A stretch of 64,000 bases of DNA from the NCBI GenBank assembly GCA_017483575.1, contig JAFUWF010000030.1, positions 1-64,000 on the forward strand. The letters run 5' to 3'. Numbering within the stretch: position 1 is the stretch's first letter; every line of letters begins with the position of its first letter. Below the pieces are notes generated by a model. The model saw nothing but the letters and a program-made list of their open reading frames with translations, had not been told where the DNA came from and did not search any database. Shown piece by piece: positions 26,892 through 35,866 of this stretch. The stretch is from Bacteroidales bacterium. GTDB taxonomy: Bacteria > Bacteroidota > Bacteroidia > Bacteroidales > P3. The position numbers and the translations under genes were made by a program.

Positions 26892-28838
26892 ATGCCCATA
26901 AAGTCCCTTATCGGCGAGTTGCCCAAGATTGTCAGTGACGGCAACCGCGAGGCAGCCGCAATTCTCGAACGCCTTTCTTCCACCAACCGCATCACCCTCC
27001 AGACCAATGAGGTGGTGCTGCCCGCCAAGGCCAGCAGCGCCATGCACTTCAATGGTACGCAGGCTGCCAGCCTGCGGAACGACGACACCGCAGGCTGGCA
27101 GCCTGCGTACCAGAACCGCCTTATCTATGGCGACAATTTGCTGGCTATGCAGGCGCTGCTGGCTGGCGACCCGCAGACGGGCCTGCCGTCGCTGCGTGGC
27201 AAGGTGGACCTCATCTACATCGATCCGCCCTTCGACAGCAAGGCCGACTACCGCACCAAGCTGACGCTCCCCGGCGGTGACATCAGTCAGAAGCCCACCA
27301 CCATCGAGCAGTTCGCCTATGCCGACACATGGAAGGACGGCACCGTCAGCTACCTGCGCATGCTCTACCCCCGCCTCGTCCTGATGCGCGAACTCCTCTC
27401 CGACCATGGCAGCATCTACGTTCATATCGACTGGCATGTGGGCCACTACGTCAAGGTGCTGATGGATGAGATATTCGGGAAAGAGAACTTTAGGAATGAG
27501 GTAGTGTGGCAATACTCTGGATGGAATAAAAAACTAAAATGTTCATTTGAGAAGAGACATGATATATTACTCTTTTACTCGCTAAGTGAGGAATGTACAT
27601 TTAATTCATACTTTGAACAATGGGCATCGGAAGAGGAATACGTAAAAAGGCGAAAACAAAAACCATTGACAGACGAAGATGGGCGCAGATATGTACTTTC
27701 AGATGGGGGAAATGGTACACGTGTTAGAAGATATTTGGACGAAGCAATAAAGGACGGTGTTGTTGTTGATGATGTTTGGAACCTTGACAAACTTAATAAT
27801 TCTGCAAAAGAAGGAGTGGGCTATGCCACCCAGAAACCCGAGGCATTGTTAGAGCGCATCATCAAAGCCAGCAGCAACGAGGGCGACTTGGTATGCGACT
27901 TCTTTGGCGGCAGCGGCACCACGGCGGCGGTGGCGGAGCGGCTGGGGCGTAGATGGATTACCTCCGACATAGGCAAGCCGGCCACGCTGGTGATGCGCAA
28001 GCGACTGATTGACCAGGAGGTGAGGCCATTCCTCTATCAGGCCATCGGCGACTACCAGAAGGAGATGATGCACGGCACGCGCCTCTTCCGCAACATCGGC
28101 GACTTGAGCCAGGTGGTGATGCAGCTCTACGGCGCCCTGCCCTTTACACCTGACCAAGTGGCTGACCGTAATTATGGCTACATCAAGGATGAACGCACAT
28201 TGGTCTACGTGGACAGCCCCAACAAGCTGACAGGCCGTGCCACCCTGCGTCGTGCCAGCGAAGCCACGCAGAGCCTGCTGGGCGGAGGCTGGCGGAAGTG
28301 CATCGTGCTGGCGTGGAACTTCAGCTTCGACATCAGCACCGCCATCGAAGAGTATAAGAACACCGTCGAGGTGCTGGTGATACCGCCCGACCTGATGGAC
28401 AAGCTGAAGAAGCAGGGCTTCACCAAGCTGGTCCAAAGCGGTACGGTGCGCTTCAGCGGCCTGCAATACCTCGCGCTGCACCCCATCGAGAAGCACACCA
28501 CCGCCGACGGCGACACGCTGACCATCCGTCTGCGCGACTATGTGCAGCTATCGCCAGAGAACATTCCACTCGACGACAAGGATCGCGAGGCTGTACGCCG
28601 TCTGATGGCCGAAGACCCACTGGCACTGATAGAATACTGGAGCATCGACCCCGACTACGACGGGGTGACTTTCCGCTCGATGTGGCAGGACTACCGCGAG
28701 AACACCGCCCAGGACCACGACCCGTTGCACTGCGTCTACCGCGCCGACCTCACCGTGCCACACAAAGACAGCCGCGCCGTCTGCGTCAAAACCGTTGACG
28801 TCTTCGGATTCGAAAGCGTAGTAGTGGAAAGGGTGTAA
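26892..28838 (+). CDS. Type III restriction-modification DNA methyltransferase (Mod), beta-class N6-adenine
   Basis: 648 residues from the ATG giving [12 protein letters not shown]; the frame continues upstream to 26766 through hairpin-derived sequence, which I regard as non-coding. Mod methylates adenine in the recognition site and gives the Res subunit its specificity. Catalytic motif IV DPPF (111-114) precedes the AdoMet motif FFGGSGTT (337-344), the order of beta-class enzymes. The likely target-recognition region between them (about 197-313) is much more AT-rich than the flanks, suggesting exchange. Residues 54-74 are encoded by a perfect 25-bp inverted repeat. Followed by res after a 32-nt spacer. 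Confidence 0.9.
   Translation: MPIKSLIGELPKIVSDGNREAAAILERLSSTNRITLQTNEVVLPAKASSAMHFNGTQAASLRNDDTAGWQPAYQNRLIYGDNLLAMQALLAGDPQTGLPSLRGKVDLIYIDPPFDSKADYRTKLTLPGGDISQKPTTIEQFAYADTWKDGTVSYLRMLYPRLVLMRELLSDHGSIYVHIDWHVGHYVKVLMDEIFGKENFRNEVVWQYSGWNKKLKCSFEKRHDILLFYSLSEECTFNSYFEQWASEEEYVKRRKQKPLTDEDGRRYVLSDGGNGTRVRRYLDEAIKDGVVVDDVWNLDKLNNSAKEGVGYATQKPEALLERIIKASSNEGDLVCDFFGGSGTTAAVAERLGRRWITSDIGKPATLVMRKRLIDQEVRPFLYQAIGDYQKEMMHGTRLFRNIGDLSQVVMQLYGALPFTPDQVADRNYGYIKDERTLVYVDSPNKLTGRATLRRASEATQSLLGGGWRKCIVLAWNFSFDISTAIEEYKNTVEVLVIPPDLMDKLKKQGFTKLVQSGTVRFSGLQYLALHPIEKHTTADGDTLTIRLRDYVQLSPENIPLDDKDREAVRRLMAEDPLALIEYWSIDPDYDGVTFRSMWQDYRENTAQDHDPLHCVYRADLTVPHKDSRAVCVKTVDVFGFESVVVERV
27053..27112. repeat. 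Perfect 25-bp inverted repeat inside mod
   Basis: Left arm 27053-27077 and right arm 27088-27112 are exact reverse complements around a 10-nt loop. The arm contains GCAGGCTGCCAGCCTGC, itself a palindrome. It encodes an in-frame insert ([18 protein letters not shown]) just before NRLIYGDNL. Confidence 0.97.
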
Positions 28839-28839
28839 G

Positions 28840-28860
28840 GGTTATAGGTTATTGGTTATA
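28840..28860. repeat. 7-nt tandem repeat (GGTTATN family) in the mod-res spacer
   Basis: GGTTATA, GGTTATT, GGTTATA in phase, beginning 1 nt after the mod stop codon and occupying most of the 32-nt spacer before res. Confidence 0.85.
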
Positions 28861-28870
28861 GTTTTTTATT

Positions 28871-31669
28871 ATGCAATACAATCAAGACAATATATCGCTG
28901 CTGCTGGCACAGCAGCTGACCAACAGGGTGAATACAGCTTGGGTGAGCGGTGAAATGATGGAACAGGTGACACCCGTCACCAGGGAACTGCTGCAGTACT
29001 GGTTTTGCGAGCCGTTCACCACCGAACGTACTTACAACTTCCACGCCGGGCAACGGCAGGCCATACTGAATACTGTCTACCTGCACGAGGTGGCGAAAGT
29101 GCAGACCGTTGAGGAAAGCTACGAAGCCGTGGTGTCCGACATGATGGGACAGGTGGATATGTCCACTTTGACACAGGTGAAGTATCAGATGCCCAAATAC
29201 GCCATCAAAATGGCCACTGGCACCGGCAAGACATGGGTGATGCACGCCCTGGTGCTATGGCAACTGCTCAATGCACGACATACAGATATGCCCGACCGCT
29301 ACACGCAGCGGTTCTTGCTCATCGCCCCCGGAATCATCGTCTACGACCGACTGTTGGATGCCTACCTCGGCAAGATGGTGAATGGCGAACGGCACAGCGA
29401 GACCAGCGACCTGCAACGCTTTCAGGACCTCTTCCTGCCGCCGCAGTATCGCGAGGAGGTATTCAACTTTGTTCAGACCAATACCGTCAGCAAAGAGCAG
29501 GGCATTGGGCGCAAGGCTACGGGCGAGGGACTGATAGCCATCACCAACTGGCACCTCTTCCTGCAGAAAGACGACGATGAGGAAGAGAATGACTTGGTGG
29601 ACCAGCTGCTGCCCCTGCGGCCGGGCGTAGCGGCAGGCAACGCCCTCGACATGCTCGATCGCCGCTACCTGCGCGGCACCGAGGCGGAGTACCTGCACGA
29701 TTTGGATGACTTGATGGTTATCAACGATGAGGCACACCATGTGCATGAAAACGCCGGAGATAAGGAGGACGTGCAATGGCAGCAAGCACTGGACTATATG
29801 CTGGAAGGTAAGAGGATGCGGATGCAGGTGGACTTCAGCGCCACACCCTACGAGCAGAGAGGCAAGAACCGCAGGATATACTTCCCACACATAGTGGTCG
29901 ACTTCAACCTGAAAGATGCCATGCAGCGAGGCCTGGTGAAAACGCTGTCTCTCGACCAGCGGCAAGCCTTGACCGAGCTGACCGACCTCGATTACAGCGC
30001 CATCCGTGAAGGACGCTCGGTAATAGCACTCAGCGACGGGCAGAAACTGATGCTCAGAGCCGGACTGGAACGTCTGAACCGACTGCAACGCGATTTCGAG
30101 GGACAAAAACACCCAAAGATGATGGTAGTATGCGAAGACACCAAAGTGACACCGCTGGTGGAACACTACCTTGTCAGCGAAGGTCTTGCACCCGAAGAAG
30201 TGCTGCGCGTGGACAGCGACGCGAAGGGTCGCGTGAAAGAAGATGAGTGGAAGCAGGTGAGTGAGCGGCTAAGCAACATGGACGGATCTGCGACCCCACG
30301 GGTGGTGGTGAGTGTGATGATGCTCCGCGAAGGTTTTGACGTGAACAACATCTGTGTCATAGTGCCGCTACGCAGCAGCCAAAGCGACATTTTGCTGGAA
30401 CAAACAATAGGCCGTGGGCTGCGCTTGATGTGGCGCGAATCCGAATACACGGAGGCAAAAACTGAGAACCGGCACCGCCTGCTGCTGGAAAAACGCGAGC
30501 CTCTGAACTATATGGACATCCTCTTCATCGTGGAGCATCCGCGCTTCCGCAAGTTCTACGACGACCTTATCAACGACGGATTGGCAGCCGTGGACAGCAG
30601 CGAAGACTCGCCAAATGCCCTTGGCGACATGGTGACTGCCAAATTGAAGGAAAACTACAAGGACTATGACATCGCATGGATCAACATATTGCGCGACAGC
30701 GAAGAAATACTTGAAATGCCACTGCCCGATGTGGAACAGATGGAGATATTTTCAGCATACACGTTGGAGCAACTGCGCCGCTATCTGGCCACCGACGGCG
30801 AGACCTTTGTCAGTCAAGCAGTAGCCATGAAGACCACCTTCGGCAAGTTCAACGTCAAGGCCGACCTCTTCACAGCCGACAGTTATCGTGAATACTTGCA
30901 AAAACTGCTTCGCACCGTCACCCATGCACAGGACCGCGAGAAGCCCCTGATGCAGATTGGAGAGGCAATGCTGATGCAGACGCTGGACCGATATATCCAT
31001 ACGCGGCTGTTCGGACAGACCTTCGACCCATTCAATGGCAATGACTGGAAGATACTGCTGGCACAGAACGGTGTGGTGACGCAACACATCATCAAAGTGA
31101 TGGCAGCCGAGCTGTTCCGTTTGCAACAGGAGGTAATGACCACCGAAGCCGAAGTTGATGAGACCTGGTTCTCGCGAGTTGAAAAGGTGCCCATGCGAGA
31201 ACAATACTCGCTCGAACTACGCAAGACCATCTACACCCGCACCACTTTCCCCAGTCATGGAGGTGGATTGGAACGTGCCTTTATGGAATTCATTGATGCC
31301 GACAGCGACGTGGAACGGTGGATAAAAATTAGCGAAACTCGCCATCGTTTTGCCTCAATAGCCTATATGCGAGAAGACGGACTGATGGCCACCTATTACC
31401 CCGACTTCATTGTAGTTACAATCGATAGAACATACATGGTTGAGACCAAAGGTGACGACAAAGTGCGTGACCGCAACGTGTTGCGCAAACGTCAGGCTGC
31501 CGTGGAATGGTGTGCCAAAGTCAGCAGCGTGCAAGAACGCCCATGGGAATACTTGCTATTAAGCGAAAGTGACTTTTATGGCCTTACGGGAGCCCATGCA
31601 ACCTTCAATGATATTACATCACGGTGTAAAGTGAGCAGAGCAATTGTACAAGCTTCGCTATTTGAATGA
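28871..31669 (+). CDS. Type III restriction endonuclease / helicase subunit (Res)
   Basis: 932 residues. SF2 helicase-like translocase with nuclease. Walker A ATGTGKT (115-121), Walker B DEAH (285-288) in VINDEAHHVHEN, VDFSATPYE as motif III, and LEQTIGRGLRL as motif VI. A PD-(D/E)xK nuclease core is near the C-terminus: PDFIVV (about 844) followed by METKGDDK (about 857-863). It needs Mod for site recognition and cuts after collision of two complexes in known type III systems. All key motifs are intact, so the system looks functional. A 12-G tract lies 88 nt after its stop. Confidence 0.92.
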   Translation: MQYNQDNISLLLAQQLTNRVNTAWVSGEMMEQVTPVTRELLQYWFCEPFTTERTYNFHAGQRQAILNTVYLHEVAKVQTVEESYEAVVSDMMGQVDMSTLTQVKYQMPKYAIKMATGTGKTWVMHALVLWQLLNARHTDMPDRYTQRFLLIAPGIIVYDRLLDAYLGKMVNGERHSETSDLQRFQDLFLPPQYREEVFNFVQTNTVSKEQGIGRKATGEGLIAITNWHLFLQKDDDEEENDLVDQLLPLRPGVAAGNALDMLDRRYLRGTEAEYLHDLDDLMVINDEAHHVHENAGDKEDVQWQQALDYMLEGKRMRMQVDFSATPYEQRGKNRRIYFPHIVVDFNLKDAMQRGLVKTLSLDQRQALTELTDLDYSAIREGRSVIALSDGQKLMLRAGLERLNRLQRDFEGQKHPKMMVVCEDTKVTPLVEHYLVSEGLAPEEVLRVDSDAKGRVKEDEWKQVSERLSNMDGSATPRVVVSVMMLREGFDVNNICVIVPLRSSQSDILLEQTIGRGLRLMWRESEYTEAKTENRHRLLLEKREPLNYMDILFIVEHPRFRKFYDDLINDGLAAVDSSEDSPNALGDMVTAKLKENYKDYDIAWINILRDSEEILEMPLPDVEQMEIFSAYTLEQLRRYLATDGETFVSQAVAMKTTFGKFNVKADLFTADSYREYLQKLLRTVTHAQDREKPLMQIGEAMLMQTLDRYIHTRLFGQTFDPFNGNDWKILLAQNGVVTQHIIKVMAAELFRLQQEVMTTEAEVDETWFSRVEKVPMREQYSLELRKTIYTRTTFPSHGGGLERAFMEFIDADSDVERWIKISETRHRFASIAYMREDGLMATYYPDFIVVTIDRTYMVETKGDDKVRDRNVLRKRQAAVEWCAKVSSVQERPWEYLLLSESDFYGLTGAHATFNDITSRCKVSRAIVQASLFE

Positions 31670-31756
31670 GCCTATGGGATTCACATTCCAGAATCAACAA
31701 ACCTATAACGAAACAAACCTATACCTACCATATACCGAGGCAAAGTTTGAGTAAAA

Positions 31757-31768
31757 GGGGGGGGGGGG
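31757..31768. repeat. Homopolymer tract of 12 G
   Basis: Twelve consecutive G followed by TAACCCC, between the converging res and serine dehydratase genes. Such tracts mutate by slippage. Here it is outside any supported gene. Confidence 0.9.
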
Positions 31769-31792
31769 TAACCCCTAAAGCCTCTATTGACA

Positions 31793-32998
31793 TCAGTCGT
31801 CCAACGCCAGGCCGCCGAGGGAGGTCTCTTTGTAGAGGCTCGGCAGGTCATGGCCGGTGAGTTTCATGGTTCTTACCACCTTGTCGAAGCTGATGATGTG
31901 GCGGCCGTCGGACATCATGGCGTAGATATTGATGTCGAGGGCGCGGAGGGCGGCCATGGCGTTGCGCTCGATGCAGGGTATCTGGACGAGGCCGCAGAGG
32001 GGGTCGCAGGTGAGGCCCAGGTTGTGCTCCATGGCCATCTCGGCGGCATATTCTATCTGCTTGGGGCCGCCGCCGAAGAGCTGGTTGCTGGCCACGGCGG
32101 CCATCACGCAGGCGCTGCCCACCTCGGCCTGGCAGCCCGCCTCGGCACCGCTGATGGTGGCGTTGGTCTTGATGACGTTGGCGAAGAGGCCGGCGGTGGC
32201 CATGGCGCGGAGTATCTCGCGGTCGGTGAAGCCGTGGTTCTTCTTCAGATGGTACAGCACGGCGGGCAGTACGCCGCTGCTGCCGCAGGTGGGGGCGGTG
32301 ACAATCTTGGCGCCGCAAGCGTTCTGCTCGCTGGTGGCGAGGGCGTAGGCGATGACGAGGGCGCGGCTCTGCAGCGAGGGCTTGAAGCCGCTGGCGCGGA
32401 CGTGGTACTGGTGCGCCTTGGAGCGCAGGTGCAGGCCGCCGGCGATAACGCGGTCGTCCTGCAGGCCTTCCTCGATGGTCTGCTGCATCTGCTGCCACAT
32501 CTCCTCAAGGTAGGGCCAGAGGCTGCCGTCCTCGCACTGCTCGACATATTCCCAGAAGGAGAGTCCTTCTTTGTCGATATGCTCCATGATGTCCTTCATG
32601 GTGTTGTGGGGGTAGACCTCGCCTTCGGGCGTGATGCCCAGCGGCACCTCGCCCTCCTCGGTGGCCAGGTAGCCGCCGCCGATGCTGTAGACGAGCCAGG
32701 AATCCACCACCCCACCCTTCGCGTCGAGGGCCTCGAAGAACATGCCGTTTGGATGGAAGGGCTTGACGATGTCCGCACTCCATACAATCTCCACCTCCTT
32801 CGGCGCGAGTCCGCGGGTGATGGCCATATCGGTGTGGTGCCCACGGCCGGTGGCGGCGAGGGAGCCGTAGAGGGTGACGCGGTAGCGCGCAGCGTCCTTG
32901 GTGCGGGCGGCAAACATCTCCGCCGCGCGGTGCGGTCCCATGGTGTGGCTGCTGCTGGGACCGTAGCCTATCTTGTATATCTTCTTGATGGTTTCCAC
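31793..32998 (-). CDS. sdaA: L-serine ammonia-lyase (iron-sulfur L-serine dehydratase)
   Basis: 401 residues, single-chain form. Converts L-serine to pyruvate and ammonia in the cytoplasm. The N-terminal beta domain opens IYKIGYGPSSSHTMGPHRAAEMF, with the SSSHTMGP substrate loop. The alpha domain has the cluster cysteines in APTCGSSGVLP, DPLCGLVQIPCIERN and the AEAGCQAEVGSACVMAAVA segment. This [4Fe-4S] enzyme is oxygen-sensitive, fitting an anaerobe. It lies 36 nt downstream of the glycan-binding-domain gene, and that spacer consists almost entirely of 7-nt repeats. Confidence 0.95.
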   Translation of the reverse strand: METIKKIYKIGYGPSSSHTMGPHRAAEMFAARTKDAARYRVTLYGSLAATGRGHHTDMAITRGLAPKEVEIVWSADIVKPFHPNGMFFEALDAKGGVVDSWLVYSIGGGYLATEEGEVPLGITPEGEVYPHNTMKDIMEHIDKEGLSFWEYVEQCEDGSLWPYLEEMWQQMQQTIEEGLQDDRVIAGGLHLRSKAHQYHVRASGFKPSLQSRALVIAYALATSEQNACGAKIVTAPTCGSSGVLPAVLYHLKKNHGFTDREILRAMATAGLFANVIKTNATISGAEAGCQAEVGSACVMAAVASNQLFGGGPKQIEYAAEMAMEHNLGLTCDPLCGLVQIPCIERNAMAALRALDINIYAMMSDGRHIISFDKVVRTMKLTGHDLPSLYKETSLGGLALDD

Positions 32999-33005
32999 TT
33001 GATAA

Positions 33006-33036
33006 ATTGAAAATTGAAAATTGAGAATTGAGAATT
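33006..33036. repeat. 7-nt tandem repeat (ATTGARA) between the genes at 33035 and 32998
   Basis: ATTGAAA, ATTGAAA, ATTGAGA, ATTGAGA, ATT in exact phase. It makes up the operon spacer and provides part of the stop codon (TTA at 33035-33037 on the plus strand) of the upstream gene. Confidence 0.9.
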
Positions 33037-34549
33037 ATTCCTCTATCAGTATTATCTCGGAGATGCAGAGGTCGTTGTATTTGGCGCCGGGGGTGACGGC
33101 GGTGACGAGGAGGGTGATTTCCTTGACTTTCTGGCGGTAGTTAACCACTGGCCACGGGAAGACGTAGTTCATCCGGCGTTCCTCGACGGTCACCTTGATG
33201 GCGGCGTCGGTCAGCGCCTGCCAGGTGAAGGCCGTGGGTGTGCCGCCCATCAGCTCGGGGGTGACCCGCCTGTCTCGCGCCACGGAATAGGTCTCGCCCC
33301 AGTAGTACGGCTCGCGTGTGGTGAAATTGTAATACAGCGTGTCGATGCGGCTGTTGTTGAGCCAGGTCTGCCGGTCCTTGCAGTAGCCGTTGTAGAGCAG
33401 CAAGCCGTTGAGCATCACCGAGTCGTGGAAGCGGATGGTGACATAGAGTGAGTCGCCGCGTCCAGGGCGCAGCACCGTGGCCGTGGCGAGGTCCATGTCG
33501 CTAAGGTTGGCGGCGGGATACTTCGGGTCGACGCCGGAGAGGGTAATCGTGTAGCGGTCGGGACTGATGCGGCGGCTGAGCAGGTCGGGCAGGTCCTCGT
33601 GGAGGGTGCCCCGCGTGCAGTAGCTCACCTCCAGCGGCTCGGCGGCGGCGAGGTCGAAGCGGCGCGACTCGAAAAGGTAGCCCCTACCCTGCTTGCGCAT
33701 GTCCAGTCCGCTGACGCTGACGGGCTGCCAGTAATGGACGATGTCCGAAGTGTCGAGCTCCACGTGGAAACGGTCGGCATGGCCGTCGCCCCAATAGGCG
33801 GCAGGCGAGAAGTCGTAGCGGAACTCACCGCAAGTGTAGCGACCAGCAGCGAACTCCGCCTGTACTTCGTAAAGGCCACTGCTCGTGTTGTTCTCGATAC
33901 GGTAACGCACCGAGAGTTCCACCACCTGGCGCGGCGCGATGTCGAGGCGCACATAGTACCAGCGGCGGCAGACGGCGGAGTGGTGGTAGAGGATGCTGTC
34001 GCCATACTTGGCCACCAGCTGGCGGGTGCGCTCGGCGGAGTAGGTGTCGGTGCTGTCCCATTTGAGCAATGGGTCCTCGTAGTCGAGGCCCTCCACCGCA
34101 TCCAGCAGGAACTCGTCGACATAGGGGCGTTCGGGCGTCAGCACCGTGTCGGCCGAGCACTGCCACGCGAGGCTCCGACCGTCGAGGCTGAACATCACGT
34201 CGCGCACATAGCTGTCGCGCCAGCCACGCTCCACAATGCTCTCGCTCACAATGTCGAGACTCTCCCAGCGCTGCGCCCCCTGGCCGAGGTAGTCGACGGG
34301 GAAGCCGTAGGGCAAGGCCTTGAAGGCGCGGTCGGAGCGGTTGAAGAGCAGATAGCGCACCTCCACCTCGGTGTAGGTGGCGTGGAGCGTGAAGCGGCAC
34401 TGCTCGTCGAGCAGTTGCACCTCGGGCACATGCACCGCCATGGGCGTACGCGCCAACGTCAGGGCCGACCGCTCGGACACAGGGTCGCCATTGGCCCAGA
34501 GCAGCGTGTTGAAAGCCAGAAGAGATAAGATTATCAGTATTTTCCTCAT
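33035..34549 (-). CDS. Secreted protein with C-terminal NADase-type glycan-binding-like domain
   Basis: 504 residues from the ATG giving MRKILIILSLLAFNTLLWANG, a signal peptide; the longer frame to 34717 crosses the divergent promoter. The N-terminal half is beta-rich with a motif shared with the divergent YARHG protein (a polypeptide strand VEVRYLLFNRSDRAFKALPYGFP against VDVQYEFWNPEKKARRLLMGF). The C-terminal part (about 370-504) ends VTAVTPGAKYNDLCISEI, the hallmark of the NADase-type glycan-binding / discoidin-like domain. It probably binds carbohydrate at the envelope. First in an operon with serine dehydratase, though a functional link is not evident. Confidence 0.7.
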   Translation of the reverse strand: MRKILIILSLLAFNTLLWANGDPVSERSALTLARTPMAVHVPEVQLLDEQCRFTLHATYTEVEVRYLLFNRSDRAFKALPYGFPVDYLGQGAQRWESLDIVSESIVERGWRDSYVRDVMFSLDGRSLAWQCSADTVLTPERPYVDEFLLDAVEGLDYEDPLLKWDSTDTYSAERTRQLVAKYGDSILYHHSAVCRRWYYVRLDIAPRQVVELSVRYRIENNTSSGLYEVQAEFAAGRYTCGEFRYDFSPAAYWGDGHADRFHVELDTSDIVHYWQPVSVSGLDMRKQGRGYLFESRRFDLAAAEPLEVSYCTRGTLHEDLPDLLSRRISPDRYTITLSGVDPKYPAANLSDMDLATATVLRPGRGDSLYVTIRFHDSVMLNGLLLYNGYCKDRQTWLNNSRIDTLYYNFTTREPYYWGETYSVARDRRVTPELMGGTPTAFTWQALTDAAIKVTVEERRMNYVFPWPVVNYRQKVKEITLLVTAVTPGAKYNDLCISEIILIEE

Positions 34550-34573
34550 GTTTCCTGCATTAATTATCAGATG

Positions 34574-34581
34574 CAAATTTA
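34574..34581 (-). promoter_or_regulatory. -7 element of the glycan-binding-domain gene
   Basis: Minus-strand TAAATTTG followed by CATC, 25 nt upstream of the ATG. Confidence 0.45.
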
Positions 34582-34611
34582 CTAAAAAAATTTCATAATG
34601 GATTTTTTTTG

Positions 34612-34619
34612 TATCTTTG
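34612..34619 (+). promoter_or_regulatory. -7 element of the YARHG gene
   Basis: TATCTTTG followed by CAGC, 22 nt before the ATG at 34641, diverging from the element at 34574. Confidence 0.5.
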
Positions 34620-34640
34620 CAGCGGAAAAAACCTATTGTA

Positions 34641-35804
34641 ATGAAGAGACTGAAAATATATGTGATGGCGCTGCTCCTCGCGATGACGGCGCTGCCCGCC
34701 GCGGCCAACGACGGCACCTACTACACCAAGGGCAACCAGCTGGTGCCCCTCCAGGAGACCTCCATCGGCATCCGCCGCGAGGTGCTGACCATCAGCCTGA
34801 TGGACAACGGCTACGCCCGTGTGGACGTGCAGTACGAGTTCTGGAACCCCGAGAAGAAGGCGCGCCGCCTGCTGATGGGCTTCGAGGCCGACCCGCCCTA
34901 CAACTTCGACTACAAGTTCTATCCCGACGGCCGCCATCCTGCCATCAGCAGTTTCACGGTGGAGATGAACGGCCGTACGCTGGCCTACCGCAATGCAGCC
35001 TGCGTGGCCGACACCAACTCCCTGGTGCCCATCGACACCACTCGGCCATACTTTGTCTTCGACGACAACCGGATTTACGAGGACGATGGCAAGGGCACCA
35101 TGAACGATGAGGTTTACAATACAGGCATCTCGTTCGCCTATGTCTACTACTTCGAGGCCGAGTTCCAGCCGGGGCTCAACCGCGTGCACCACAGCTATGT
35201 CTACCGCATGTCCACCAACGTGGGCAGCCCGTTCATCGTGGACTACAAACTGACGCCCGCCGCGCGCTGGGCCGGGGGCAAGATCGGCGACTTCACGCTC
35301 ACCATCCGTGCCGACAGTACGGCCAAGCATTTCTATGTGTTCGACAGCGTGTTTGGAGGCACTGACTTCACCGTCAGCGAGGGCATGGGCAAGCTGCGCC
35401 GTCCGCAGCACTACGGCAACCCCACCGAGGTGAGCCTCCGCAACGGCGCCATCACGCTCCACAAGACCGACTTCTCGCCCCGGAGCGAACTGTATATCAC
35501 GGCCGTGGGCGTCGAAGGCATCTATGTCGGAGAGAAGTGCATCACCGGTGGCACCTACGACCGCTCCAATCGCATCGACTGGGGCCCCTACGAGGGCATG
35601 CAGTGGGTGCCCGCCGACGCGGCCTTCCGCCAGCGCGTGATGCGCAACCTGCCCTACGCCCACCGCGGCCATGTCTTCAAGGACAAGAAGCTGAAAGCCT
35701 ATTTCGAAAGCCTTTGGTGGTACATGCCCGACCCCGACTACAAGGACGACACCAGCGACTTCACCGAGGTGGACTGGATGTTTGTAAACGATAAAGAAGA
35801 ATGA
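34641..35804 (+). CDS. Secreted YARHG-domain protein
   Basis: 387 residues from the ATG giving MKRLKIYVMALLLAMTALP; the signal peptide ends AAAN. An earlier in-frame ATG at 34617 overlaps the promoter. The body is beta-rich with alternating aromatic strands (FVFDDNRIYEDDG, FAYVYYFEAEFQPG). The C-terminal 60 residues form a YARHG domain: FRQRVMRNLPYAHRGHVFKDKKLKAYFESLWWY. YARHG is a presumed extracellular or periplasmic domain of unknown role, likely cell-wall related. The paralogue-like N-terminal half is shared with the divergent gene at 33035-34549. The stop overlaps the duplicated AlaX 5' segment by ATGA. Confidence 0.72.
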   Translation: MKRLKIYVMALLLAMTALPAAANDGTYYTKGNQLVPLQETSIGIRREVLTISLMDNGYARVDVQYEFWNPEKKARRLLMGFEADPPYNFDYKFYPDGRHPAISSFTVEMNGRTLAYRNAACVADTNSLVPIDTTRPYFVFDDNRIYEDDGKGTMNDEVYNTGISFAYVYYFEAEFQPGLNRVHHSYVYRMSTNVGSPFIVDYKLTPAARWAGGKIGDFTLTIRADSTAKHFYVFDSVFGGTDFTVSEGMGKLRRPQHYGNPTEVSLRNGAITLHKTDFSPRSELYITAVGVEGIYVGEKCITGGTYDRSNRIDWGPYEGMQWVPADAAFRQRVMRNLPYAHRGHVFKDKKLKAYFESLWWYMPDPDYKDDTSDFTEVDWMFVNDKEE

Positions 35805-35866
35805 CTATGGAAGAACCTGTTTTAAACGTCCATAACAAAGACGAACACCTGCCGATGCATGGCACA
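35793..35866 (+). repeat. Duplicated 5' end of the AlaX-like gene, copy 1
   Basis: From ATAAAGAA through the ATG at 35807 to CCGATGCAT at 35852-35860, the DNA and its translation (MEEPVLNVHNKDEHLPMH) match the true AlaX start at 37036 (MEQEPVLNTHNKEEYPPMH). The DNA has diverged to about 75 percent by eye, mostly at synonymous or conservative positions. Confidence 0.8.

Noticed and set aside
31666-31860. A 64-codon ORF after res, crossing the 12-G tract
   Set aside because: No family resemblance, composition unlike a gene, and it runs into the serine dehydratase gene on the other strand.
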